Below are positions 35,126 to 48,700 of a DNA stretch of 64,000 bases, in pieces. Under the pieces are notes generated by a model that was not told where the DNA came from, did not search any database, and was given only the letters and a program-made list of their open reading frames with translations. The stretch lies in contig WIDE01000078.1 of the NCBI GenBank assembly GCA_015039315.1, positions 91,680 to 155,679 of the forward strand, given 5' to 3'. Position 1 is the stretch's first letter; every line of letters begins with the position of its first letter. Position numbers and translations under genes: made by a program. Origin of the DNA: Clavulina sp. PMI_390. Taxonomy: Eukaryota > Basidiomycota > Agaricomycetes > Cantharellales > Hydnaceae.

Positions 35126-35517
35126 GTGCCTATTCCAACAACTCTTTTGGGGCCAGGCCATCTATTCTCATATTCTCGGGTCGCGAAACTGCATGTATCA
35201 TGAGCACTCATCAACTTGAATTCGAAGAAATCGCCGCAATAAATTTATCCTCCTGTCTTCTATATCTCGTCCTCGACAAGCGGCAGGAAGGTTTGGCACT
35301 ATCCAAGCAATCCAGCAGAACACGATGACATGTATAGTAGCGATCCATTTTGATATATCTGACAGCTCGAAAGCACATGGGGTCTGCGGTCGCGGCCCCG
35401 CGCCTCCGTCCTCGGTTGCTCTCATCTGAGACTATGAGGTGGTGTTGGATGCTTTCGCCTACCGAGTAATCAACATTCGACACATTCCAGGGACTTTTCC
35501 TCTGCCAGTAGCACAGA
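35126..35517. other. Spacer between the HAD gene and its copy
   Basis: About 390 bases. No gene seen; it should include the promoter of the second copy if that is still transcribed. Confidence 0.4.
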
Positions 35518-36425
35518 ATGTTCGCGCCGTTGAGCGCAGCGCAGGAAACCACGACGGTGGCTCTGCAACAACATCCCAAATTTCGAGGGATCGTTTTCGA
35601 CGTATGTTTATCCAACTAATACTGTAGCACTAAATATCGCTCACCCTAGCATGATAGATGGATGGGACCTGGTGTGAACCGCAACACTGGATGTTCAAAC
35701 AGATGAGAAACGTATTGGGAATAGACAACTCGGTCAATATCCTTCGTCATGTGGAGACACTTCCGCCTGATCATCAGGCTGCTGCAGAAGAGTGCGTTCG
35801 GAACGTCGAAAGAGAGGCTATGGTATAAACATTTCTCCTTCTTTCCTTATGGGCCTCATTCTTGACTGTGAACTTTCTCTTCGTCGTAGCTTGAAATGGT
35901 AGCGCAGCCAGGTCTGATGAAGTTAATGGAGTATCTTGGGTCCCAAGGCATCAAGAAAGCGAGTGAGTACTACCTAACATGTCTACCTTTATGACGACGT
36001 CGTTGGCTGATCGGTATTATTCGCAATAGTTTGCACACGGAATTTCGAGGTCCCCGTTGAACATCTCATGAAGACACTCCTCAACGGTGTCGAAATATCG
36101 CCTATTATCACACGTTCAAGCCCCTCAAGCCGCACCCTGCGGGTATACTTAAGATCTCAGCGGAGTGGGGTATCCCGCCCAGCGAGATGATTATGTTTGG
36201 GGATTCAATCGATGACATGCGCGCTGGTAGTTTAGCTGGGGCGACAACTGTATTGCTACTGGCAAAGGATAGGTGCAATTCATATATAAGAGGAGACAGT
36301 TGTACTGACGCTGTTATTGAGCAGTGAGTATGGTACATCGCCGAGCTTCTGATTAATTAAGCCAATTTCAACGCAGATTGGACGAGCTGATTTCTCTTCT
36401 GGAAAAAGACACTCTTGGCGCATGA
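35518..36425 (+). pseudogene. Tandem HAD phosphatase copy broken by a 4-base deletion
   Basis: Paralogue of 34215-35125 with the same exon plan: 35518-35601, 35658-35822, 35890-35962, then from 36030, and a last exon ending in TGA at 36425. Motif I (FDMDGTWCEPQ), motif II (ICTRNFE) and the motif-IV region (FGDSIDDMRAG) are all still encoded. But near 36112-36116, where the intact copy reads ACG-CGC-ACA-TTC, this one lacks 4 bases, so the second half of exon 4 is out of frame with the first and stops soon after. A rescuing splice is possible but none is evident. Recent decay is likely because the rest is well kept. Confidence 0.7.
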
Positions 36426-36708
36426 TCATCCATGCCAATTTTTTTTCGGTGAGGCCAGGCGATGGCATGTCGTTGGAATGTTGGAGCACTCAGACACACA
36501 CACACAAGGCACAAACATTCATCGCTGAAAAGGTGAAAAGACAATCCAAATAAATGATTTCTGTTCCTATCTCTTCGATGCTAGGTGAAAACGCAGGTGT
36601 AGGAAACACCTGATAGGAGAGGCGGTGATGTGTTGTTTTGTTGATACGTGTTGCGCCCAAAACACAACTCAAACCACCTTTGTTGGCGATGTGCCTCCTC
36701 GTCTGACT

Positions 36709-39700
36709 ATGAGTTCAGACGACAACAGGCCTCGCAGATGGCTAGGTTCTTCTCTTTCTTCTTTATCTGACTCCGAAGATACGCGGTCGCGCGCTGCTGG
36801 CACCGGTTCGTCACGCCCTTTTGCGACCCCCCCTCCTCTCCCCCCCGACTGGCGATCGTTGACGCGTTTTCTCGTCTGATTTCCCTTCTAGACTCGCGTG
36901 CCCCTACTACTGACATGTTTTCTCCATCCAGACAATCTGACACACTATCTGGTGCGCTTGCTGTCGTCCCTTTGCATTCTGATGAGGCACCAAGTAACGC
37001 GTCTTTCGTCTCCTGTTCATGCTTAGATACCCAACCTGAGCGCAGAAATGGTTCTGAATCCGGCTCAAGTGCCCACTCATCTTTATTAAGACGCGTCGCG
37101 GGCTCTCCAGGGCTACATGGAGGCTCCCCTACTCGGTCACGGTCCCCGTGGCCCCCACCATCAGAAGGCGACGAAGATGAGCTCGAAGTCGAGGCCGAGC
37201 TCACAGCATCGATAGATGACTCCTCCCTTGCAGAAGAAGAGATTCTCGCCCAACTCCAGGAGGGCCAGCTTGACCCCTTTGATTTCACTCGCCACGCCCT
37301 CAGCCATATCTCAGAAGCAAACGAAGATGGCACCCGTGCTAGTGTTCTCTCGCGCGATTGGGCACCCTCAGTCGGAAGCCAAAGCGCGCTTGGTACCGGG
37401 CTCGGTGGCTATGACCGTCGCACGCAGGGGAGCACCTCATCATTTTCCGACTATGGTGGGGATGCCTTCCGACGGCAATCAATCTTCAACGACGTCAATC
37501 GCCCTCTCAGCTCCTACAGTGCTGGTAGCATCGGCCGAAGTGAACCTGACGCACCACGAGCAGAGTCTCCTACACGCATATCCCTCCACTCACGCGCTGC
37601 CACTGATCCATCTGAGCGACACCCCAACCCCCCTACATATAGCCCAGTACGGCATACCGCATCTCCTGTCGGCCGGCGTGCCGCCAATCTGATTGCAATG
37701 TTTGAGCAACAGGCTGCTAGCTCTGAGGGCGGCAGCATTAGCAATGGGAGCAGTGGTTCTGGCTCCTCTCAAGACAGACGCACAGCCAGTGAAGGTCACT
37801 CCCAGACGCGACAAACCTTCCCATCTCCATCCATGTCCGCCCCTGGCGGCCTCTCCAATGTGCTATCCAATCCCCGTTTCGCTGAGAGTGGAACTTCATT
37901 CCCTCGTATGTCGAACGTACCTTCCATCACCTCATCTGGCCCGTCTTCCCCTACCAAGTCTCAAGCACGGTCCGCTTCCCCTCTCAAATCCTCTATTGCT
38001 GCTTCCGATATCCCCCCACCTCTCCCTCCAAAGGAACCTCGCACGCCTGAGCGACGTGCTCCGCTACCTCCAGACAATTCTTTCGCGCGACCTGCCGCAG
38101 CGCGGCTACAGGGTAAAGGCAGTCCCCGAGCTCCTCTTACTTCTGTTCGGAATATCGTAGCTGCATTCTCATCACGCGAAGGTAGTGGCAGCGATAATGG
38201 GAACGGGAAAAAGCCTGCTGGTCCACCACCAGTCGTTGCGACTTCCCCATCCGCCCCTACCACCGCCGCACCTGCTCCTGCCCCTGTGCCCGCCTCTCAG
38301 CCTTCTTTCGGTGACGGCTCTTTCAGCATTCGAAGGCGTGCTGGCCCGTCTGGTACACAGGCTGCTGCTGGACTGAGCGAGTTTGGTGCTAGAATTGGGG
38401 GAGATGGTGGAAATGGTGGCGAGTCGTCTTTGGGCGCTGCTGGCGGGAGTGGTGGTGTCGGCGATCGCTCGAGTGGATTGCGGAGGCGCGAGAGCATGGC
38501 TCCAAGCCTGCACCCTAGTGAAGCTGGCAGCAACATCCAAAACCAGGAGGTTTGTGCTCCATTTCTCTTCTAGTTTCAAACAAATGCATCGCTAACAATA
38601 TCCATGCGGCGATTCGGTAGCCCTTGCGCTCGGGCCCCCTTTGGTACCTCAACGTACACGCTCCTGAGCCGTACCGATGGGTTCGTGCGCGAGCCACTCT
38701 GTACCCGACTGCACTCTACCTGTCGTGGTTCGTTGCAGGCGGCGGCCGTGCTCTTGTTACCCTTGATCTCATCCACTGCGTTGAAGTGCGCTCTGTTCCG
38801 AGCCCCACGCATCGCGATGCCATCGAGGACGTAGGGAGTCGCAGCGCGAGGGAGCAAAGTGCCGAGGATGGAGCGGCTGAAGGCGAATCACTGGCAGACT
38901 TTTTGTGTCCCTTCCAGTTGATCTATTCGGATGGGTTGGAGAGATTGGGTGCTGAGAGCCCAAGGGAGAGAGTTCGATGGGTCGCAGCTCTATGGTTCGT
39001 ATCTTACTATTTCTCGTGATTTGACACCTCTCTCATCGTTCGTGTATTAGGGATGCCATGGATCGCTCAACCTCGCCGGCTCCAGAGTTGCGCGCCCCGT
39101 CACCGGCACCTTCTCTAAGAGTCATCCCCTCCATCCGTTCTCGGACGTCGACTACAGGCTCGCATTCTACTGTCTATTCGTTACCTCCTGCTATCGAGAC
39201 GCTTCCTTCCATTCCCTCCAGAAGCTCATCCATCCGTTCAGCCTCTTCCCCCCGCTCATCCACGCATCTGCTCCCTCCTCGTGCCGCCGATGATGCGTCG
39301 ATTATCTCTGGCGATGATGTTCTGGGTGGTGGGTCTGCGCTGAGCCGTAGCTCTTCTCTCCGACGAACCAGCTCTTTCGACGATCTGAGCAGGGATTTCA
39401 GGAGTGCAGTGTCGCGGGCATCCAGTGGATTGGGTGTCACCTCAGCCCCCAGTGCGGGTGCTCCTGTCACGATCAGTAGTGGTGCAGTGTCGCCTCGTGG
39501 GCGCGAGAATCTCATTGGTACGCCACCATCTGCGCGTCGTAGCCGCCTAAGCGGGAGTCGTTCAGTCAGTGGTTCCGATAGTGGGTCAAGCTATCAATCC
39601 ATCTCTTCGCTTGCCCCACCAGGAACAGCCATCACTGGCCTTTCGCGCACCCAGCAAGATGGATCGACGACTGGTTATGGTGATAACTTCACTTCACCTA

Positions 39701-42700
39701 CGTTCACCTCTGGCACGATCTTTGGGAGACGAGGCACCGCGTACTCGAGCGCCTCGGGGTCTGGAAGCGATGCAGGACGTACTTTCGATGGGACCTACGA
39801 TCCCCTGCGTGACTCCTTCCGCACAAGCGGGGATCTCTCTACGAGCCGTCAGCCACTCTTGGCGCCATCAGAGTCTGAGCCATCCCGTGGGTCCTATGCC
39901 TCCACACTGACCCGGACATCCGCCATTCGACGTACACCGTCTGGAGCTCGTCCACGTACTCTGTCCACTCCCTCCTCGTCTGGTGAATTCTTTACCGCTC
40001 CTGAAGGGACATCTGGACAGGTGACCGCGAGGCAATCGATGCGCTCGAGTTACACTGAAGGGTTACAGGACTATGCCACTGCATCGGCGGGTGACACGGA
40101 GCGGCCGCGCTCTGCGAGCGACCTAAGCTCTCGCTCACGCTCCCGTACTCCTACACGGGGAACATATCGCACTGGAAGCTCTCCTGGAATTAGTGGTGGA
40201 GGCGATTACGAGTTGTACGACTCGGAGACATTCACCGGTCTGACACCATCAGGCTCGTTCCTGTCGCCTGGCACTCAAGCGGACAGCCTGCTCAGCCAGC
40301 CTCTCCGAACTGTCTTCACCGAGGAGCGCACAACCACGACGAGGTACTACGGTCCTCAGTCTCCTCCAGGCAGCGACTATCGCACGGCGACGTCAGGTAC
40401 CAGCTCGTATGAGAGTGCTAGCTCTGGATCGAGCTCATCTGGCTCGACCAGGTACTTCTCTGCGGCAGGCTCTCCGAAACACCCAACCCAATACTTTACC
40501 CCTACCTCTGGGCCGTACAGTTTTTTGTCGGCGAAGTCGAGCAGCGAGCAAGAGTTTGTCACCGCGTCGAATGGGGGGAGCACAGAGTTCTTTACCGCAC
40601 CTGCGGGCTCTCCTCTCTTGCCTCGTACTCCGTCGCCTCTGAGCCAGGCTTCCATCCCTACCATCCCGTCGGAAAGCCGCCACTCCCCTGCAGGCTCTAC
40701 CCTTTGGTTGTCGTCACCTTATACGTTGTCCACTGAAGAGCGTCGCTCACTGTCTAGCCCAGGCCGAACCCCATCATCAGCTTATCTTGCATCGCCTCCC
40801 AGTCTCGTTGGGTCCATACCAGCTGGGATTCCTTCCTCGACACCTACGGGGAGCTCGACAGATCTTCCTCTGTCTTCGAGCTTGACACCTGCGTCATGGC
40901 GGATGAGGCGTGATGATGGATCCCTGACACCAACGGCGGAGTCGTCCAGCTTGACACCCAGTGCTCCCAGCATCTCGCTTCCTGATATTCCTGCTTCGTC
41001 CTACGGTGCTTCCACTCCTAGCATTGGTTCATCTGGGCTCAGTGTCCGTGAGGCTCCGTCGGTTCGAGGGCATTCGCTCCTATCCTCACCCTCTTCGGTG
41101 TCAAGCGCTTCTTTGTACGCAGGAAGTCTCGAGCATCTCCGTAGCCCTATGTCAGCACCATCTGTCGCGGTCACCGACACTCCCTCGTCGCCATTGACCC
41201 GCTGGACGCTGTCGACTCTCATCCCTGAGCGGGATCTGGGCCCCGAGCCGTCCATCTCTTCTCCGTCCATCGAGGACACTCTGAGCTCTCCAGAGACGTC
41301 ATCAGTATCATCGCTGACTCCTACCTCCGTCCCTGTCGCCTCGTCGATCAGCTTGGAATCAGGTGGCCTCACCTTCCCCCAATCACCGTCCAGTCTCCGA
41401 GACACCTCCCCACTCGACGTCACAACTGCCTCGCCAAGTTCAATCACACCAACTGAAGTGACCCCACGAGCGCCAAGTATTCCACTCTCAGCGCCCACCT
41501 TCGTATCTCCGAGCTCCATCACACCCTCTTCGCCCTCGTCACTATTCACTGCTCCTGTGTTGGCGCCCCCTTCAGCACCATCCGTGGTAGAGACTATTCC
41601 AGCACCACCGCCTACTGTAATAGAGAGCGTTCCAGTTCCGCTTCCGGTTCTAGATCCGGTTCCGGCTATCGTTACAGTGCCTCCTCCCTCCGTGGTTGAG
41701 AGCCCCCCAGTGCCTCCACCGAGTGCAGAAGATGACACATGGGCCACCGAGACCGATAACACTTACGAGTCGTCTATCCTTCGCCCCTCGCCTTCGGTGC
41801 GATCAATGGCTCTGCCAGAACCTGTGAATGATTCCTTCGAGTCTTCGTTCCTTCGTCCTACGGAGTCTGCTCAATCAGACCCAGCAGGCCCCCAGTGGCG
41901 TATCGAGGCTGTTCCGGCTTCACCTTCAATAAGCTTGTCGCTGCGAAGCCAAGATGTTCGCCGTCCTCCACCGATCGAGGTTGTTGTTTCCGGAGAGTCG
42001 CCCCTATCGTCCCCTGCTAGCTCGGATATCACAGTGGTATGTTGTATCCTTATTTAATAATGTTGCAGATCTAACAAGTCCCACTTTCTTATTCTAGGAA
42101 CTCCCTTCACCTGCCGAGATCCCTATCCCTCCGTCCCCTGCATTGGTTTCTGCGCCGTCTGCGGTTTCTGCAGGTTCTGCGGTCTCTACGGTTTCTGACA
42201 TCAGCTTCAGCACGCCTCAAAGTCAAGCTCCGTCGATTGCTTCGCAGCTTGATACTGTGGACACCGTGTCAGTTCGTGAAGAGATTTCTCCTCTGACTCG
42301 AGAGATCAACCGGGTGCTGGATCGTATCCAAGAGCTTCAGAACGCCCGGGATGCTCAAGGGAAGGAGTGGGGGTCAAACCTCAAAAAGATCGAGCGTGAA
42401 CTCCGCGACCTGTCGAGCTTTGTCCGAACCCAAAGCCAAACCCAGGCGCAGGCACAGGCAGAGCCTCCTCGCCCTTCACATCGAGACATGGCTTCGGGAA
42501 AAAGCCCGTCGGAGCCTGGAACTCCCACTGTTCGAGAGGCGAGGAGCGAGGTTGGATATTTGTCACCTCCACCACTGCGTCCAGACTCACCCGCGTCTTT
42601 CATCTCGAGCGTCTCGTTCCTCTCGTCGCACTACTCGGACGACTACATTTCTGACATCTCTCCAAGCTCCCCTACACTCACTCGACACACTCCACTTTCG

Positions 42701-45700
42701 GCTCCATCAGAAGCTGGTGACCAGGAGGATCGAGAGGGTCGGGAGGATCGTAGGGATCGTGCTCCTTCTCGAACTGACACAGACTCCACTGAGACAGCAA
42801 GACCCCGTCCTGACATCGCGACCCTTCGTGAGATGTTGACATCTTTGCAGCAGCAGCACGCTCGCATGATCCAAGATCAAAGGGAAACCCGTGAGCTCGT
42901 GCAGCAGTTGGTCGATCGACCTCCTTCAGTTGTCCCAGTTGCTCACGCTCAGCCTACGGATGGAGCTCGTCGTGGCGTGGAGGAGTTGCTCGGTCGAATC
43001 CTGAATGCTCTCGGCCTACCTGCTCAACAGCAGCCGATCCCTCGGTCGCCCTCGTCGGACGGCAGTGCTGATCGTTTGGCGGATGAAGTCCTTCACGACA
43101 AGCTGAATCGCCTGAAGTTGTCGCCTATTCTCGAGCCGCAGCCAATGCGCCCCTCATCTGAACTGAATTTCGACGAGTGGGAGTCGTATGGTGACTCGGA
43201 AGAAGGCGCTGGTCCTCCACCAACACTCATCGAGATGCCTCCCCCTGTCACCGTTGTCTCTGTGCCGACGGGGACTGGGCCTCGAAGCGAGAGCCCCCAG
43301 TCCACTATCGACGACCTGTATGATGTTCCTGATCGGGATGATGCGGACCGCGAGGAAGGGGATGAGTGGGAAGAAGGGACGAGCTCATCTGGTCCACCAA
43401 GGCCCCCGACTCGAAGCCAGCGCCCAGATACAGACCCCAACATTGACTTCCTTAACCTCGTGAAAGATCATCGTCGAGCACGTCGTGGTGGCGATGGGAC
43501 GTTCATTCCTGGAGATCAGCCTGGGGTAAGTCAACTCATCATTCTTGATTCGCTGCACGATGAACCTGATTCTAAATTTTTGTAGCCCGCGCAGCCTTCT
43601 CAGCCTTCCCATCCTTCTCAGCCCTCTCAGCCGACCGAGCCCTCCCAGCCTACTCAACCTACTGAACCTGGCCAACCTACTGAACCTACTCGACCCACTC
43701 AACCCTCTCAGCGTATGCACCCTGCCCAGCCAGTCTGGGACACCCCGCTGAGCCGTCCGCCGACAGCTCCAGCTGATCTAGGCGCTGATCGCCCGCTGTC
43801 AGGGTCCCGGAGCTGGTATCACAAACGAGGTCGGCGTCCACCTGCAGTCCCTGGCGAGGAAGGGGTTGAAGAGGATCTGGGAACACCCGAGGGCGAGCCA
43901 GCGGAACCTCCAGAGCCTGTTCCCATCGTAAGTGAGCTATGACATAGAAATTGTTCCAGGTTACTGATTTTTTTCCTTGAAAAAATTAGGTGCATATTTC
44001 TGGGCCTCCTCAATCCGAAACGCCAGTATCTCAACCTCCGACAGTCACAATCCTTCCGCCCACTGCGGTAAGTGGTTTCGTATATGACGAACCAAGAGCC
44101 TCATTGACATTTCTTCGAGCAGACTCTGCCACCCCAGCCCGCACCTCCATTCGTTGAGATCCTCCGCCTTCTGAGAGTAAGTGAAGTTCGTTGTTCGACG
44201 ATGAAGCTAGCTCAATGGTCAATATAGGAAAATGAAGAGGCGAACCGTGTCAACCTGGACGAGCGCAGAAATCTCCAAGAACATCTTGCAGAGCTACACA
44301 ACTGGCTCCGACTAGATCAAGAGACTCAAACCAACTCTTTCCGTGCATTACAAGAACGCATCCAGCATTTGCACAATGACCTCGCTCGTGCGAACATCAA
44401 CGTTGCCCCGCCTCCTCCCCTACGTGAGTGTCTGTGATTGAAATTAGTTGGGTTATTCGTCTCAAACTTCTCCCCCTCAATAGCGCATGCACCCCAATTC
44501 CAACCTGCAGGCCCTACTCCGGTGGTTCCTGAACCTCGACGTGATGGAGCACCTCCAATCATGCCGGTGTTATCTCCTGGCGGTGGTCCCGGTGTTATCC
44601 CCTCAATGCCGGGTCCTGCTGGTGTTATCCCCACGATGCCAGTTCCTCCTATGGCAATGTCGTCTACACCAGCAGAGTTTGAGGATCCGCGACGCCAGCC
44701 TGGGCGTCATCGCCCACCTCGGGTCAGCTCTGAGTCAGAAGACGAGGGAATTGTACCAGCATATCCTCCAGGCATGGGTGGCCCCTTCATACCGTTTGAT
44801 CGAGTCGGTGTACCCCTTGGTGTACCGCCTGGAGTGAATATCGAGCCAGAATCAGAGGGAATTGTCCCTGACCTCGGCGGTCGGATTCCAGGTGGGCGAC
44901 CATCTCGCGTCAGCTCCGCCCCTCCTGGCCCTGGAATTGTGCCAGGGCAGCCGTATGGGCTAGCTGGTATTGTCCCTGGCGATCCTCGCGTATTTCCTGG
45001 GGTTCCTCCTGGTGGCATAGTTCCTCCAACTGGAATCATTCCTCCTGGTGTGATTCTCCATCCCGGTGGCATCGTCCCTCCACCAATTCCCGGGATTGTG
45101 CCGAATCTTCCAGGAGCTCCCGGCGTTCCAATTGTTTCAGGTGGTCTAGGCTTTCCGGGTGGTCCAGGTGGCCCAGGTGTTCCAGGCGGTCCAGGTATTC
45201 CGGGTGTTCCAGGCTACCCACCTGCTCCAGGTATTGGTGTCTTCCCCCCTCCCGCCAGTGGCGTTTTCCTCGGTCCTGGAGGTATTCCGATACCTACAGG
45301 AGGCTATGGGATTCCAGGTATCCCCGGTCAACCATATCCATATCCTCCTGGTGGTATTCCACCTGGAGCTTATCCTCCTCCCAACGTCACAATTATTCCA
45401 CCTACAGAGACGCGTCCTGGTGCTGCTGGGCCAACAATCATTCAGCCTCCCGTGAGCGGCCCTTCTGTAGCCTTCCAGACTCCGCCAAAACGTCCTAGTG
45501 AGATGGCCGATGAAGGGCACGAACAGCCTGATGTTGTCCGTCTTCACCCCAGCCAGGCAGGAGATAGTCACCCCCCATCTACGCATGAGGCTGCTGATGT
45601 TGCACATGATCAACCTCCCCCGGTGGTTCCTCTTGGGGATGGGTCGCACGATGGGCATGCCCCAATCATCATTAACAACTATCCGCCTGTCGGTGACCCA

Positions 45701-48700
45701 ACACGCCCCGGTGCAGCGTTTGAGGACCATAGAGTGGGCTCTCCAGACCGCCATCCTGAAAGAGACAGCGGTCACTCTATCATTCGTGTTCAATCTCCAT
45801 CCCAAACCCGAGACTACGATGACCGTCCATCCGGACCTGCCACCGAGATTCACATTCACGAGCCAACACATCCAACAGGGAGTTCCTATGGAGAGGTGCC
45901 TCCTACTCCGCATACTGTTCCAGGCCAAGCAGGAACTACGATCAACATCATTTCTGGTGATGGTAGTCGCCGGTCGGGAAGCACCCCCAGTGAAGCCGAT
46001 TACCACCACCGACATGGTCATCATCGATCAAGAAGCCCCTCCCCTAGTCGCACCCATACCCATACTCATCGATCGAGAACGCCCTCCCCCGCTCGCACTC
46101 ATGCCCATACCCACGAGCATAGATCAAGGACCCCCTCCCCTCATCGTACTCATTATGCTGATGGGCCTCCTCCCAGTCAGGCTGCTTTCAGTCAGGCTCC
46201 GTTCGGCCAGGCTCCCTACAGCCAAGCTCCCTTCAGTCAAGCTCCTCCCACAGTACCACCAACCACAACCCACATCCACAATTATCCTGCTGGCACAGAA
46301 GCTGACGGCGGTGTCAGTGATGGTTCCCGACCTCACCGACATCCTCACGAGAGAACTCCCGAGTCAGAAAGGGAAGAACCACATCGACATCGTCCCCGAT
46401 CCCCCGCACGCTCTCGAACCTCCTCTCCTCGCCGCCACAGATCCCGCACTCCAGAGCACCATGACCGTCATCGATCTCGCACCCCAGAGTACCATGACCA
46501 TCATCGATCCCGAACCCCGCCCCGTAGACGCTCACGAACTCCAGAGCATCATGAGCACCATCGTTCCCGGACTCCTCCCCGCCATCGTTCCCGAACCCCT
46601 ACTCGCCATCGATCCCGGACCCCTCCCCGCCATCGCTCTCGAACTCCAGAGCATCATGACCGCCACCGATCCCGAACTCCAACACGGAGATACTCACCAG
46701 AACGTGGCCGAGACAGAGAAAGAGACCGCAGATATCGCGACGATCCTTACTATGAGGGAGAGAGGCGCCGAGATAGTAGAAGCCTCTTCGACCGGCTCAC
46801 CGGTCGTGACCCTCGACGTGCTCGAGAACGGTCCCGTGAACGTCGAGCTCACTCACGAGAACAGGACCTCATCCATGGTCTAATAGACGCCACTACTGCA
46901 CCACACCGCCGAGACCGTTCCAGATCAAGAGACCGCTCGCGAGATCGTCATCGTCGATCCTCTAGGTCCAGGTCGGGTTCTCGCCATTCTCACCACTCAC
47001 CTGTACACCACGAACATGAAGTGCGAGTGGTCGGATCAGATCATCCAACTCACACCACTGTCATACCCCCAACTACAGCCTCTCATGCTCCCGGCCACGC
47101 ATATAGCGAGCACCCCTCCCATCATCCTCCGTCAATAGCCCCTCAATCACACTATGTTGGAACATCTGGATCTCAGAGCCACGCCTCTGACGCGCATCCG
47201 CCAGCGACGGTCAGCTCAATTTAGAAGTTCTGCGTCTCCCATCGACTAATACTCGGTTTTAGGTGATTAACATTGGCCAGCCACCAAGCGAACACCCACA
47301 TACGGAGGGAAGCCATCACCCCTCTCATTCGGATGGTAAGCATTGCAAGACTGTATCGAGTGACATTGGAAAACTCAACGTTGATGTTGCAGAATACTCC
47401 CATTCCCGGCGCGGCCATTCCCCAACTCGCTCACGACGATACGGTTCAGAACGTGATCGGAGCCCAGGCAGATCTCACTACGAAGAGGAAGAGCATTATA
47501 GGTCAAGGCATGGGAGTCCTTCTCGACACGGTACATCTCGACGAGGTAGTCCATCTCGCCACGGTAGTCCTTCCAGACGAGGAAGTCCTTCAAGACGAGG
47601 AAGTTCACGACACGGCAGTCCCTCACGCCATGGTAGCCCTTCGCGACACGGCAGTCCTTCGCGCCATGGCAGCCCTTCACGACATGGAAGCCCCTCACGA
47701 CATGGTAGCCCCTCGCGGCATGGAAGTGCCTCACGAGCGGGAAGTCCAACTCGCTCACGTCGATACGAGAGTCCCACCCGCTCTCATCGCCCCTCATATG
47801 AAGATGACGAACGGGACCACCGAGCACCTCAAACGCGTCGACGATTTAGCAGTGAGGCTGAGGACGAACATGTCGCAGATCATCGTCGCATGGAGACTGG
47901 CAGACCACCTATTTCCCAGCCCGCTTACAGCGAAGCAGGCTCTTCAGGTGGACCTCCCCGTTCCCGTTTTGCCCCGGCTGACCATGAGGATGTTGGAGGC
48001 CCACCCGTCTCTCGCCCTGCACGAGCTGCCCCTACTGACGAGGCAGATGCACCCGATACTCGCCCCATCACCCAAATTTCTGCACCACCTAGCGTGAGGA
48101 CTGTGGGCCAAACGCCAGTTGAGCGAGACTACGCAGATACTTCTCAGGCTCCTGGTGCTCCTTATTCTCGAGCTGCTCCTGCGGCAGCCCCTGCAGCAGA
48201 CTCGGCCTACCCTGGCGTTCCGCTTGGTCGTGACTTCTCTGCACGTCCCAGCTATGAGCACCCTGATGTAATTCGTGTACGATCTGGTGGTCGGCAATCA
48301 CCTTCAGTAATCCGCGTCAGTTCTCGTGGTGGTGGTGGCGGCGGCGGTGCGCCTTTCGATCGAGCGGTAGGTCCAGGGGGGCCAGGAGGTCCTGGTGATT
48401 CGGGAGGCCCTGGTGGTCCGGGCGGTCCAGGCGGCCCAAGCGGCCCTGGTGGTCCAGGTGGCCCAAGTGGTCCAGGCGGTGGTGGTGGACCTCCCTCTAT
48501 CCACATACATCAGGAGGCACCGAGGGAACCTCGAGACCCAGAGGTCATTCGCATTCGCTCTTCTGGTCGTGACTCTCCTACTGTCATCCGTGTTGCGTCT
48601 CCAGTGGGCACCGCAGCTGGCCCGTCCCATGTTCATATCCACCATGACGGAGCTGGAGCTGGAGCTGGTGGCGATCCTCTCGCCAGGCAACGTGGGGTAA

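Noticed and set aside
36709..38573. Treating the first blocks of the giant gene as a separate gene ending at 38573
   Set aside because: A GTTTGT donor at 38550 joins in phase to the PH exon at 38621, whose reading frame needs this upstream partner.
41001..41762. 253-codon minus-strand frame
   Set aside because: Antisense to Ser/Thr/Pro-rich exon 4 of the giant gene; low-complexity coding sequence opens the opposite strand.
45146..46024. 292-codon minus-strand frame
   Set aside because: Antisense shadow of exon 10 repeats; its own composition is Arg/Trp/Thr-rich without any domain.
45498..46883. 461-codon + strand frame overlapping the giant gene
   Set aside because: Alternative phase over repeats in exon 10; the in-phase exon continues through and links to both neighbours, this one does not.
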